Source: Litorisediminicola beolgyonensis
Lineage (GTDB): Bacteria > Pseudomonadota > Alphaproteobacteria > Rhodobacterales > Rhodobacteraceae
NCBI RefSeq assembly: GCF_042679605.1
Contig: NZ_JBHTMU010000059.1
Location: 1-14,544, forward strand
Reading direction: 5' to 3'
Length of the DNA stretch: 14,544 nucleotides
The notes beneath the pieces were generated by a model. That model ran no database searches. It was not told the DNA's origin and was given only the letters and a program-made list of their open reading frames with translations. A program made the position numbers and the translations under genes. This document shows positions 1 through 7,898 of the stretch, one piece after another. Each line of letters opens with the position of its first letter. Within the stretch, counting starts at the first letter, position 1.

Positions 1-280
1 CGCCCGCAAGCAGCGTCGCGCCCCGCCGTGCCGTGGCCCAGCCGAGGACCAGGACCGGCACCGCCAGCGCCGCGCCCATCCACCAGCTGGCCCGCCAGCC
101 GATCAGCGCCGCGCCGAGCCGGGTCTGCCGGTCGGGGGCGATTCCGAACTGGTCGAACTTCAGCTCGGTGAAATAGGCCGGTCCGACCGAATAGCTGAGC
201 TGGTTGTGGAGCACCCCGAAGAGCCCCGCCGTGATCACCGAGGCGGCGAAGATCAGAAGCGCGGCCAAGGGCTTAGCCAT
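1..280 (-). CDS. Small conserved membrane protein of unknown function (C-terminus beyond window edge)
   Basis: Ninety-three residues are visible; the 3' end lies outside the window. The start is an ATG whose first eight bases (ATGGCTAA) overlap the end of the upstream aldehyde dehydrogenase gene, so translation is probably coupled to it. A hydrophobic N-terminal segment (about residues 5-24) is followed by an extracytoplasmic-looking stretch with a striking motif, HNQLSYSVGPAYFTELKF at residues 25-42, then a second hydrophobic segment (about 67-82) after an aromatic W-rich turn. I recall this kind of HNQ(L/I)SY..(S/G)PEYFT..KF motif in small uncharacterised membrane proteins of diverse bacteria, but I know no function for it. 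It is the last visible gene of the permease-ATPase-dehydrogenase operon. No good Shine-Dalgarno sequence precedes it. Confidence 0.75.
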   Translation of the reverse strand, partial: MAKPLAALLIFAASVITAGLFGVLHNQLSYSVGPAYFTELKFDQFGIAPDRQTRLGAALIGWRASWWMGAALAVPVLVLGWATARRGATLLAG

Positions 281-1718
281 GATGCGCGGCCACGGTCTTG
301 AGCGCGGTGAAGCCGTAGAGCGCCTCGAAGCCCTTTTCGCGGCCATGCCCCGATAGCCCGCGTCCGCCAAAGGGCAGCTCCACCCCGCCGCCCGCGCCAT
401 AGGTGTTCACGAAGACCTGCCCCGCGCGCAGCCGCTTGGCGAGCCGCATCTGCCGCGCGCCGTCGCGGGTCCAGACCGCGGCGACGAGCCCGTAGCGTGT
501 GCCATTGGCGATGGCGACGGCCTCGTTCTCGGTCTCGAAAGGGATCAGCACCTGCACCGGGCCGAAGACCTCGTCCTGCGCCAGCGGGTGGTCGGGCGGG
601 ACCGGGCCGAAAAGCCGGGGGGCGATGTAATGCCCGCCTTGCGGCAGGTCAGCGGGCAGTTCGGGCGCGGCGAGGCAGGGCAGGTCGCGGGCCTCGTCCA
701 GGAACGCCGCGACCCGCGCCTTCTGGCGCGCGCTGATCAGGGGTCCAAGCCCCGGATCCTCGAGCGCCGGGCCGATCTTGCGCGCGGCATAGGCCTCGGC
801 CATCCGGCGCGCGACCTCGTCGAAGATTGGCGCGGCCACCAGGATCCGCGAGGCGGCCGAGCAGGTCTGGCCGCAATTCTGGAGCCCGGCGCCGACAAGC
901 ATCGGCAGGGCGGCGTCGAGATCGGCATCCTCGAAGACGAGCTGCGGCGACTTGCCGCCCAATTCCAGCGTGACCGGCACCGCGTTGGCGCTGGCGGCGG
1001 CCTGCACCGCCGCGCCGGTGGCGACCGAGCCGGTGAAGCTCAGATGGTCGATGCCGGGATGGGCGGCGAGCGCAGCTCCGGCCTCGGCCCCGAGCCCCGG
1101 CACGACGTTTAGGGCACCGGGAGGCAGGCCCGCGCGGCAGGCGATCTCGGCGAAGGCGAGCGCGGTCAGGCAGGCTTCCTCGGCGGGTTTCAGAACGCAG
1201 GCATTGCCGGCGGCCAGGGCTGCGCCGACCGAGCGGCCGATGATCTGCATCGGGTAGTTCCAGGGCACGATATGGCCCGTGACCCCGTGCGGCTCGCGCA
1301 GCGTGTAAACCGTGTAGCCGTCGAGATAGGGGAGCGTCTCGCCGTGCAGCTTGTCGGCGGCGCCCGCGTAGAACTCGAGGTAGCGCGCCAGCGCCAGCGC
1401 GTCGGCGCGGGCCTGGCCCAGGGGCTTGCCGACATCGCGCGCCTCGAGGAAGGCAAGGCGCTCGGTCTCGGCGGTGACGATGCGCGACATCTCCATCAGC
1501 CAGCGGCCGCGCTGGGCGGGCGCGGCGCGGCCCCAGGGACCGTCGAGCGCGGCGCGGGCGGCGGCGACGGCGTCGTCGATCTCGGATGCGCCGCCGCGGG
1601 CGATGCGGGCCAGGGCCTCTCCGGTCGAGGGATCGCTCAGCTCCAGCGTGTCGGGCGCGTCCAGCCACTCTCCGCCGATCAGAAGGCGGGACGGATCGAA
1701 GGGCAGATCAGGCAGCAT
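273..1718 (-). CDS. NAD(P)-dependent aldehyde dehydrogenase family protein
   Basis: This 481-residue protein has the normal length and all core features of the aldehyde dehydrogenase superfamily, which oxidises aldehydes to carboxylic acids with NAD(P). Visible residues are the oxyanion Asn154 in VPWNYPMQ, Lys177 in VLKPAE (cofactor binding), the FTGSVATG cofactor loop at 228-235, the general base Glu252 in LELGGK, the catalytic Cys286 in NCGQTC, and Glu383 in DEVFGPV. The sequence resembles the betaine-aldehyde/aminoaldehyde branch, but the substrate cannot be fixed from the sequence. The start is supported by a strong GGAGGAG five bases upstream, and the gene overlaps the double-ATPase gene by 11 bp. 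Its place in a peptide-type ABC operon suggests that it oxidises an aldehyde derived from the imported compound; this is inference. Confidence 0.93.
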   Translation of the reverse strand: MLPDLPFDPSRLLIGGEWLDAPDTLELSDPSTGEALARIARGGASEIDDAVAAARAALDGPWGRAAPAQRGRWLMEMSRIVTAETERLAFLEARDVGKPLGQARADALALARYLEFYAGAADKLHGETLPYLDGYTVYTLREPHGVTGHIVPWNYPMQIIGRSVGAALAAGNACVLKPAEEACLTALAFAEIACRAGLPPGALNVVPGLGAEAGAALAAHPGIDHLSFTGSVATGAAVQAAASANAVPVTLELGGKSPQLVFEDADLDAALPMLVGAGLQNCGQTCSAASRILVAAPIFDEVARRMAEAYAARKIGPALEDPGLGPLISARQKARVAAFLDEARDLPCLAAPELPADLPQGGHYIAPRLFGPVPPDHPLAQDEVFGPVQVLIPFETENEAVAIANGTRYGLVAAVWTRDGARQMRLAKRLRAGQVFVNTYGAGGGVELPFGGRGLSGHGREKGFEALYGFTALKTVAAHHG

Positions 1719-3291
1719 GGTCTCCTCCTCCCTCTGCGCTGTCGGGATGGTCGGGCAGCCGCGGGGCCGCCTCCATCAGCGCGATCGTATAGGGGTGGCG
1801 CGGATTGTCGAAGAGGGTTTCGGTGGCCGCGTCCTCGACGATCTCGCCGTCCTTCAGGACCAGCACCCGGTCGGTGATGCCGCGCACCACCGAGAGATCA
1901 TGCGAGATGAAGATGTAGCTCAGCCCGTAGCGGCGCGAGAGATCGGCGATCAGGTCGAGGATCTGCGCCCGCACCCGGACATCGAGAGCCGAGGTCGCCT
2001 CGTCGAAGAGGATGATCTCGGGATCGGTGATCAGCGCGCGGGCGATGGCGATGCGCTGGCGCTGCCCGCCCGAAAAGGCGTGGATGTGGCGGTCGGCGGC
2101 GGAGGGCTCGAGCCCGACATCGTTGAGCGCGCGGGCGATGCGCGCGTCGAGCGCCGCGCCGGTCGGCGCATCGGGCAGCCCGTGGAACGGCTCTGCCAGA
2201 AGGCGGCGGACGCGGTGGCGCGGATTGAAACTGCCATAGGGGTCCTGGAAGACCACCTGCATCCGCTTGGCCCCGGGCGCATCGGCAGCGAGCGCGATGG
2301 TGCCGCTGTCCACCGGGTCGAGCCCCAGAAGCGCGCGGGTGAGGGTGGATTTGCCCGACCCGCTCTCGCCCACGAGCCCCAGCCGCTCGCCGCGCCCGAG
2401 GGTGAAGCTCACATCCTTGAGCGCGGTCATGCGCGGACGCGGCGCGAAGGGCCGGGGGCGCGGCAGCGGATAGGTGCGGGTGAGACCCTTGACGGTCAGA
2501 AGCGGCATTTGCGCGTCCTGCGGCACCAGGTCGGCGCGATGGGCCGAGGCCTCGAAGAGCGCGCGGGTATAGGGATGGCGGCGCTCGGCGAAGACGGTCT
2601 TGGTGGGTCCCGTCTCGACCACCTCGCCCTTGTTCATCACCGCGATCCGGTCGGCCAGCCCATGCACGACGGCGAGGTCATGGGTGATCAGGAGAAGCCC
2701 CATCCCGTCCTCGCGCGCGAGCCGCTCCAGAAGCGACAAGATCCGCGCCTGCGTGGTGACATCGAGCGCGGTGGTCGGCTCGTCGGCGATCAGGAGACGC
2801 GGCGCCAGCACCGTGGCGATCGCGATGACCACCCTCTGCCGCTGCCCGCCCGAGAGCTCGTGGGGATAGCGGTCCATCGGGATCGCCTCGAGCCCCGCAC
2901 GGTCCAATGCGCGGCGGGCGAGGTCCTCGGCCTTGCCCGGGGTCGCGGCGTGGATGCGCGCGGTCTCGGCCACCTGCGCGCCGATGGTCTGGACCGGGTT
3001 GAGCGCGGTCATCGGCTCCTGGAAGATCATCCCCATCGCCTTGCCCCTGAGCCCGCAGAGCCGCCGCTCGGACAGGCTCAGGAGGTCCTCGCCTCCGAGC
3101 CCCAGCGCCCCCGAGGTCTCCGCCCCGCGCGGCAGAAGTCCCATCGCCGCCAGCGCGGTCATCGACTTGCCCGACCCGCTCTCGCCCGTCAGCGCCACGA
3201 TCTCGCCGGGGGCGACCGACAGCGACACCTCGCGCAGGATCTCGGTCTCGCCGATCCGCACCGACAGCCGGTCGATCTCCAGAAGGCTCAT
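1708..3291 (-). CDS. Dipeptide/oligopeptide-type ABC transporter, fused double ATPase (DppD-DppF type)
   Basis: This 527-residue protein carries two complete ABC ATPase domains in one chain and should energise the adjacent permease pair. Domain 1 (about 3-250) has Walker A GESGSGKS at 36-43, Q-loop Gln91, signature LSGGQ at 146-150, Walker B LLIADEP at 166-172 and switch His204. Domain 2 (about 263-510) has Walker A GESGSGKS at 308-315, Gln349, a slightly altered signature FSGGQ at 406-410, Walker B IILFDEA at 426-432 and His464. Each domain ends with the RHPYT.AL segment typical of the OppD/OppF C-terminal extension. In E. coli these are two proteins, DppD and DppF; fusion is common in alphaproteobacteria. 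The start at 3291 is chosen because it begins at MSLLEI, is preceded by GGGAGAG, and makes an ATGA overlap with the upstream permease stop. A longer in-frame extension exists but would run back over the permease gene. Confidence 0.93.
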   Translation of the reverse strand: MSLLEIDRLSVRIGETEILREVSLSVAPGEIVALTGESGSGKSMTALAAMGLLPRGAETSGALGLGGEDLLSLSERRLCGLRGKAMGMIFQEPMTALNPVQTIGAQVAETARIHAATPGKAEDLARRALDRAGLEAIPMDRYPHELSGGQRQRVVIAIATVLAPRLLIADEPTTALDVTTQARILSLLERLAREDGMGLLLITHDLAVVHGLADRIAVMNKGEVVETGPTKTVFAERRHPYTRALFEASAHRADLVPQDAQMPLLTVKGLTRTYPLPRPRPFAPRPRMTALKDVSFTLGRGERLGLVGESGSGKSTLTRALLGLDPVDSGTIALAADAPGAKRMQVVFQDPYGSFNPRHRVRRLLAEPFHGLPDAPTGAALDARIARALNDVGLEPSAADRHIHAFSGGQRQRIAIARALITDPEIILFDEATSALDVRVRAQILDLIADLSRRYGLSYIFISHDLSVVRGITDRVLVLKDGEIVEDAATETLFDNPRHPYTIALMEAAPRLPDHPDSAEGGGDHAA

Positions 3292-4099
3292 GCCCGCTCT
3301 CCCGAGAGCCGCGGATCGAGCCGGTCGCGCAACCCGTCGCCAAGAAGGTTCAGCCCCAAGACCATCAGCACGATGGCCAGCCCCGGCATCAGCGCCACAT
3401 GCGGCGCGAGCGACACGAAGGTCTGCGCCTCCGCCAGCATCCGCCCCCAGGACGGGATCGGCGGCTGCGCGCCGAGACCCACATAGCTCAGCCCCGCCTC
3501 GGCGAGGATGCCGAGCGAGAACTGGATGGTGCCCTGCACGATCAGGAGATTGGCGAGGTTCGGCAGGATGTGCTCGGCCGAAATCCGCGCCGCGCCCTTG
3601 CCCGCCACCCGGGCAGAGAGGATGAACTCGCGGCTCCAGAGCGACAGCGCCGCGCCGCGCGTCAGCCGCGCAAAGACTGGGATGTTGAAGATGCCGATGG
3701 CGATGATCGCGTTCACCGCGCCCGGCCCGAAGACCGCCGTGATCAGGATCGCGATGACGAGGCTCGGGAAGGCGAAGACCAGATCGTTGCCGCGCATGAT
3801 CAGCTCGTCGGTCCAACTGCCGCGCCGCGCCGCCGCCCAGAGGCCCAGCGGCACGCCCGCGCCCATGCCGATCCCGACCGCCACCAGCGCCACCGCGATC
3901 GAGGTGCGCGCGCCGACCATCAGCATCGAGAGGATGTCGCGGCCCATCTGGTCGGTCCCGAGCCAGTAGAGCGCCGAGGGCGCCTGCAGCCGGTCGGGGA
4001 TCGACACGCCGTCGGTCGCATAGGGCGTCCAGACAAAGCTCACGGCGGCCGCCGCGAGGAAGATCGCGGTCAGGATCGCGCCGGGCAGGAGCGCGCGGA

Positions 4100-4103
<4 letters not shown>
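3288..4103 (-). CDS. ABC transporter permease, DppC-like
   Basis: This inner-membrane permease of 271 residues is of the peptide/nickel family. The N-terminal transmembrane segment is at about 7-26, followed by the family's GTDQMGRD motif at 49-56 and the core hydrophobic segments. The EAA coupling loop around 157-182 (SREFILSARVAGKGAARISAEHILPN region) contacts the ATPase. The C-terminal motif DRLDPRLSGER is typical of DppC/OppC. The start at 4103 forms an ATGA overlap with the stop of the DppB-like gene, and its own stop overlaps the next start the same way, so the three proteins are translationally coupled. A much longer open frame continues upstream to 5234, but that part is an out-of-frame shadow of dppB. 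Length is a little short but within the family range. Confidence 0.92.
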
Positions 4104-5044
<941 letters not shown>

Positions 5045-5050
5045 GGCCCG

Positions 5051-5080
5051 AGCCTATGCGCGGCCAACCCTCTGGTCCAG
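5051..5080 (-). promoter_or_regulatory. Tentative promoter for the permease operon
   Basis: On the minus strand CTGGAC (5080-5075) stands 18 bases from TAGGCT (5056-5051). The predicted transcription start would fall at or within a base or two of the dppB ATG at 5044, implying a leaderless message. The hexamer matches are weak, but an identical TAGGCT occurs in a better promoter before the channel gene at 12588-12593. This call is speculative. Confidence 0.28.
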
Positions 5081-5157
5081 CGCGGAAAACGCCCCTTGGG
5101 GTCGATGATTTTGCATTCCCGAGAGCCCGGGCATGCGCCGCGCAGCGGGGAAAGCTT

Positions 5158-5187
5158 TTGACCGAAAGCCTCGTGTCTGCATATATC
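5158..5187 (+). promoter_or_regulatory. Sigma70-type promoter of the OhrR-like regulator
   Basis: TTGACC (5158-5163) is followed after 17-18 bases by ATATAT/TATATC (5181-5187), the most AT-rich spot in the neighbourhood. Transcription would start near 5194, about 20 bases before the regulator ATG at 5215. An 11-bp direct repeat (5171-5181 and 5186-5196) covers the spacer, the -10 box and the start site, as expected for autorepression. Confidence 0.6.
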
Positions 5188-5196
5188 GTGTCTGCA
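5171..5196 (+). repeat. 11-bp direct repeat, candidate operator
   Basis: TCGTGTCTGCA occurs exactly twice, at 5171-5181 and 5186-5196, a 15-bp period. The repeat lies over the -10 region of the regulator promoter. It could be a binding site for the MarR-type protein encoded just downstream, or a small chance tandem duplication. It is not the AT-rich inverted repeat known for Bacillus and Xanthomonas OhrR. Confidence 0.5.
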
Positions 5197-5214
5197 CTAA
5201 CTTTAGGCGAACCG

Positions 5215-5661
5215 ATGAAGGAACGCGCTCTCACGCTGGATGACCAGCTCTGCTTTGCGCTCTACGCCGCTTCCAACGCGGTCGTACGGGCGTATCGGGG
5301 GCGTCTCGATGCCATCGGGCTCACCTATCCGCAGTACCTCGTGATGCTGGTGCTGTGGCAGGACGGACCGCAGAAGATGCGCAGGATCGCCGAACGGCTG
5401 ATCCTGCCGGCGAATGCGATCACGCCCTTGGTGGACAGGCTCGTTGCGGCGGGCTTCGTGCGTCGGGTGCCGGATCCGAAGGACCGGCGCGCCGTGTGGA
5501 TCGAGCTGACCGAGGCAGGGACCGCCCTGCACGACGCCAGCTCGCGCGCGCAGCAGGAGGTGGAATGCACGACCGGTCTGAACCGGGATGCGCTGGTCCA
5601 TCTGCGCGAAGAACTCAGATCGCTCGTCGCGCGCATGGAAGGGTCGCGCGACGCCGACTGA
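5215..5661 (+). CDS. ohrR: MarR-family regulator, OhrR-like two-cysteine peroxide sensor
   Basis: This 148-residue winged-helix repressor closely resembles OhrR, the organic hydroperoxide sensor, with the family hallmark LDDQLCFALYAASNAVVRAY at its N-terminus. Cys13 matches the peroxidatic cysteine (Cys15 in Bacillus, Cys22 in Xanthomonas). Tyr27 and Tyr38 match the two tyrosines that hydrogen-bond it, and Cys118 falls at the position of the Xanthomonas resolving Cys127, so this looks like the two-Cys type. The DNA-binding wing contains VRRVPDPKDRRAVWIELTE at about 82-100. The start at 5215 is preceded by AGGCGA and lies just after a good promoter; an upstream in-frame start at 5056 would place the promoter inside the gene. 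No ohr peroxidase gene is nearby. The neighbours are a truncated haemoglobin (same strand) and the dipeptide-type transporter (divergent). The symbol is by similarity; the real inducer could differ. Confidence 0.85.
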   Translation: MKERALTLDDQLCFALYAASNAVVRAYRGRLDAIGLTYPQYLVMLVLWQDGPQKMRRIAERLILPANAITPLVDRLVAAGFVRRVPDPKDRRAVWIELTEAGTALHDASSRAQQEVECTTGLNRDALVHLREELRSLVARMEGSRDAD

Positions 5662-5670
5662 GACAAGGTT

Positions 5671-5733
5671 CCTCCCTTGGGAGGACGCGCCCCGCAAGGG
5701 GCGCCGGCGCGGTCCGGAGAGGAGGCCGGACCG
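5671..5733 (+). terminator. Three consecutive stable hairpins between regulator and haemoglobin genes
   Basis: Ten bases after the regulator stop come three hairpins. The first is CCTCC-CTTG-GGAGG (5671-5684), with a CUUG tetraloop. The second is GCGCCCC-GCAA-GGGGCGC (5687-5704), with a GNRA tetraloop. The third is CGGTCCGG-agaggagg-CCGGACCG (5710-5733), which extends outward by a G-T and two G-C pairs. None is followed by a U-run, so they are not canonical intrinsic terminators. They may attenuate read-through, stabilise mRNA ends, or shield the purine-rich loop. Confidence 0.5.
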
Positions 5734-5759
5734 TGCTATTCATCCAGCACGATATCTCA

Positions 5760-5767
5760 GGGAGGAG
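5760..5767 (+). promoter_or_regulatory. Strong ribosome binding site of the haemoglobin gene
   Basis: GGGAGGAG lies nine bases before the ATG at 5777 and fixes this start. Upstream, TGCTATTCA (5734-5742) could be an extended -10 box giving the haemoglobin gene its own transcript, but no -35 element is visible, so that part is weak. Confidence 0.6.
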
Positions 5768-5776
5768 TAGATAATC

Positions 5777-6178
5777 ATGGCTGACGAGTCTCTGTTCGAC
5801 CGCCTCGGCGGGTTTTACGGGATCGCGGGTGCGGTCGATGTTCTGGTCGACCGCCTCTATTCCAACGCGTCCGCCAACGCCAACCCGGCGGTCGACAAGT
5901 TCCACACCGAGGGCGGCCATGCCGGCTTCAAGTTCCTCGTGACCGCCTGGTCGATCGAGGAAACCGGTGGCCCCAAATGCTATCCCGGGCGCGACATGCG
6001 CGAGAGCCACGCGCATCTCAACGTGTCCGAGCAGGATTTCGACACCGTCCGCCTCGAGATCGCGGCGACCCTGTCCTATGTCGGCGTGCCGAAGCAGGAG
6101 CATGACGAGTTCATGGCGATCATCGACAGCTATCGCGACATGGTCGTCGATCCGGACAAGCGTATTGCAGCCGAGTGA
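5777..6178 (+). CDS. Group 1 truncated haemoglobin
   Basis: This 133-residue haem protein has the compact two-over-two globin length. It shows the characteristic DRLGGFYGIAGAVDVLVDRLY opening with Tyr28 at the B10 position, the NANPAV motif at 34-39, and GGPKCYPGRDMRESHAHLN at 64-82, where His78 aligns with the proximal haem ligand (His81 of mycobacterial trHbN). Such proteins bind O2 and NO; many detoxify NO by dioxygenation, and others may act in peroxide or redox chemistry. It lies 115 bp after the OhrR-like gene on the same strand and ends before a strong intrinsic terminator, so the two may form one unit or at least one regulated cassette. A strong ribosome site suggests good expression. 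Assignment to group 1 rests on motif recognition; the physiological role is not shown by the sequence. Confidence 0.88.
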   Translation: MADESLFDRLGGFYGIAGAVDVLVDRLYSNASANANPAVDKFHTEGGHAGFKFLVTAWSIEETGGPKCYPGRDMRESHAHLNVSEQDFDTVRLEIAATLSYVGVPKQEHDEFMAIIDSYRDMVVDPDKRIAAE

Positions 6179-6182
6179 TCCG

Positions 6183-6249
6183 GCCCGGCCGCCACCGCCA
6201 GTGCCGTAATCAGTAACGGCCGGGCTGCACAAGGCGCCCGGCCGCTTTT
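6183..6249 (+). terminator. Intrinsic terminator of the haemoglobin gene, with a competing third arm
   Basis: CGGCCGGGC (6217-6225) pairs perfectly with GCCCGGCCG (6236-6244) across a 10-base loop and is followed by CTTTTA (T-run 6246-6249), a good rho-independent terminator. An earlier copy, GCCCGGCC (6183-6190), can pair with the same middle arm (6218-6225) and would exclude the terminator hairpin. GCCGT/ACGGC (6203-6207, 6216-6220) can also form inside it. Read on the other strand, the structure could stop transcripts from the convergent binding-protein gene, though its U-tract there is poor. Confidence 0.7.
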
Positions 6250-6279
6250 ACGGCTAAGACGTTCCCCTGCGGCGCCGGA

Positions 6280-7755
6280 TCACTCGGTCCAGCGCACCTG
6301 CGCCAGCGGGTTGGCCTGCGTCGGCTGGTTGACCCAGAGCCCCTCGAGCCGTGCATCCGCCACGGTCGGATAGGCCAGCTGGAAGAGATAGGCGTTGACG
6401 TGATCCTCGGCGATCATCCTCTGCGCCGTCTTCAGAAGCTCCGAGCGCTCCGCCGGATCGGTGGTCGCGGTCAGCGTCTCGATCAGCGACTGAAACTCCG
6501 GGTTGTCATACTGGAAGTAGTAATCCGGCCGAGCATAGATATTGATGTCCATCGGCTCGGTATGGCTGACGATGGTCAGACCGAAATCCTTGCCGCGGAA
6601 GACCTCTTCCAGCCACTGCGCCCATTCGAGATTGGTGATCTCGGTCTCGATCCCGATCTCGCGCAGCTGCGCCGCGACGATCTCGCCGCCGCGCCGGGCA
6701 TAGGAGGGCGGCGGCAGCTTCAGCGTGACCGTCACCCCTTCCGCGAGCCCCGCCTCGGCCATCAGCTCGCGCGCGCGGTCCGGGTTGTAGGGCGAGAGGT
6801 CCAGGAGATCGACATAGTCGGGATTGTGCGGCGCGAAATGCGTGCCGATCGGCACGCCCTGTCCGAACATCGCGCCCTGGATGATCGCATCGCGATCGAC
6901 CGCCAGCGCCACCGCCTCGCGCACCAGCGGGTTGTCGAAGGGCGCGACCCCGTTGTTCATCGCGAGGATCGTCTCGCCCTCGGTCGAGCCCGTGGTCACG
7001 GTAAAGCGCGGGTCGGTCTCGAACTGCGGCAGGTTCTCGGGCGCCGGGAAGCCCGCGAAGGCGTCGATATCCTGCGCCATCATCGCCGCGAAGGCCGCCG
7101 TCGGGTCGGAGATGAACTTGAACCGCGCGGTCTCGAGCGCCGGGGCCGCGCCCCAGTAGTCGGCGTTGCGGGCCAGCTCGACCCGGTCGCCCTGCACCCA
7201 TTCCGCGAAACGGAAGGGCCCCGTGCCGACCGGAGCGGATTTGATGGTCTCGATGCTCTCGGGCGCGACGATCACCGCATCGCCCCAGGCCAGATTAAAG
7301 AGAAACCCGCCATCGGGCGCCGACAGCGTCACCTCGACCGTCGCCGGATCGACCACCGTGACCTCCGAGATTCCCGCGAAAAGCGCCTTCTGCGCGTTCG
7401 TCGAATCCTCGGCCCGCGCCCGGTCGAGGCTGAACTTCACGTCCTCCGCGTCGAAGCCCGTGCCGTCATGGAAGCTCACGCCCTCGCGCAGGTGGAAGGT
7501 GTAGACCGTGCCGTCCTCGGAGATGTCCCAGCTCTCGGCAAGCGCCGGGACGACCGAGCCATCCGCCTCGAAGCGGGTCAGCCCCTCGAAGACATTGCTG
7601 TAAAGCACCGAGTCGATCGCACCCGCCGCGGCCGAGGTCGGATCGAGATGCGGCGGCTCGAGCTGGATCGCCAGCGTCAGGTCGGTGCTCTGGGCCCAGA
7701 GCGGCGCGGCCGACAGCATCAGCGCAAGGAAAGCGGGGCGGGCGGAGCGGATCAT
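6280..7755 (-). CDS. ABC transporter periplasmic substrate-binding protein, family 5 (dipeptide/oligopeptide type)
   Basis: This 491-residue exported protein is the solute receptor of a peptide/nickel-type ABC transporter. A signal peptide spans about residues 1-21 (basic MIRSAR, hydrophobic core, likely cleavage at WA-QS); there is no lipobox cysteine. The family signature is clear at about 84-110 (YTFHLREGVSFHDG followed by AEDVKFSLDRA), and later motifs such as NPLVREAVALAVDRDAI and YNPDRARELMAEAG are typical. The ligand is not predictable by eye; the family covers peptides, opines, glutathione, sugars and metals. I chose the ATG at 7755 because GGGAG lies seven bases upstream and the signal peptide begins there; an in-frame start at 7818 would add 21 charged residues before it. 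It probably serves the permeases at 3288-5044, although two plus-strand genes separate them. Confidence 0.93.
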   Translation of the reverse strand: MIRSARPAFLALMLSAAPLWAQSTDLTLAIQLEPPHLDPTSAAAGAIDSVLYSNVFEGLTRFEADGSVVPALAESWDISEDGTVYTFHLREGVSFHDGTGFDAEDVKFSLDRARAEDSTNAQKALFAGISEVTVVDPATVEVTLSAPDGGFLFNLAWGDAVIVAPESIETIKSAPVGTGPFRFAEWVQGDRVELARNADYWGAAPALETARFKFISDPTAAFAAMMAQDIDAFAGFPAPENLPQFETDPRFTVTTGSTEGETILAMNNGVAPFDNPLVREAVALAVDRDAIIQGAMFGQGVPIGTHFAPHNPDYVDLLDLSPYNPDRARELMAEAGLAEGVTVTLKLPPPSYARRGGEIVAAQLREIGIETEITNLEWAQWLEEVFRGKDFGLTIVSHTEPMDINIYARPDYYFQYDNPEFQSLIETLTATTDPAERSELLKTAQRMIAEDHVNAYLFQLAYPTVADARLEGLWVNQPTQANPLAQVRWTE

Positions 7756-7802
7756 GGCGGGTCTCCCGGGCGATATGAGGTCTCGCGCTATCCTTTCCGT
7801 CT

Positions 7803-7818
7803 TTGTGAGCGCAATCAA
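7803..7818. promoter_or_regulatory. Imperfect palindrome in the divergent binding-protein/panB region
   Basis: TTGTGAGCGCAATCAA has the symmetric frame TTG-N3-GCGC-N3-CAA and resembles a LacI-family half-site arrangement. On the minus strand its TTGATT could also be a -35 box for the binding-protein gene, with GGATAG-like bases about 18-19 further on. Either reading is tentative. Confidence 0.3.
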
Positions 7819-7841
7819 GCAGGTCGCGCGCGGCTTATCCT

Positions 7842-7869
7842 TTGCCAGCGTCCCGGAGGCTGCTACGAC
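7842..7869 (+). promoter_or_regulatory. Candidate promoter of panBC
   Basis: TTGCCA (7842-7847) is followed after 16 bases by TACGAC (7864-7869). The implied start is near 7876, leaving a short leader that contains the strong GGGGAGGA ribosome site (7886-7893) before the panB ATG. Confidence 0.42.
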
Positions 7870-7898
7870 CCCAGCCGACCGGAGCGGGGAGGACAGAG

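Noticed and set aside
1426..3486. 686-codon open frame on the plus strand, antisense to the double ATPase and dehydrogenase
   Set aside because: Both ABC domains and the dehydrogenase on the minus strand are full length with intact motifs. The antisense product is Arg/Ala/Gly-rich low-complexity sequence, as expected from high-GC shadow frames.
5045..5214. Classical AT-rich OhrR inverted repeat (TACAATT-AATTGTA type)
   Set aside because: No such palindrome is present in the regulator's upstream region; only the direct repeat was found.
5056..5661. Longer version of the OhrR-like protein starting at 5056
   Set aside because: It would place the promoter and direct repeat inside the gene, and the extra residues do not match OhrR; the start at 5215 has a ribosome site and correct family length.
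7756..7818. Upstream start of the substrate-binding protein at 7818
   Set aside because: The extra 21 residues would precede a clear signal peptide, while the ATG at 7755 has a good ribosome site.
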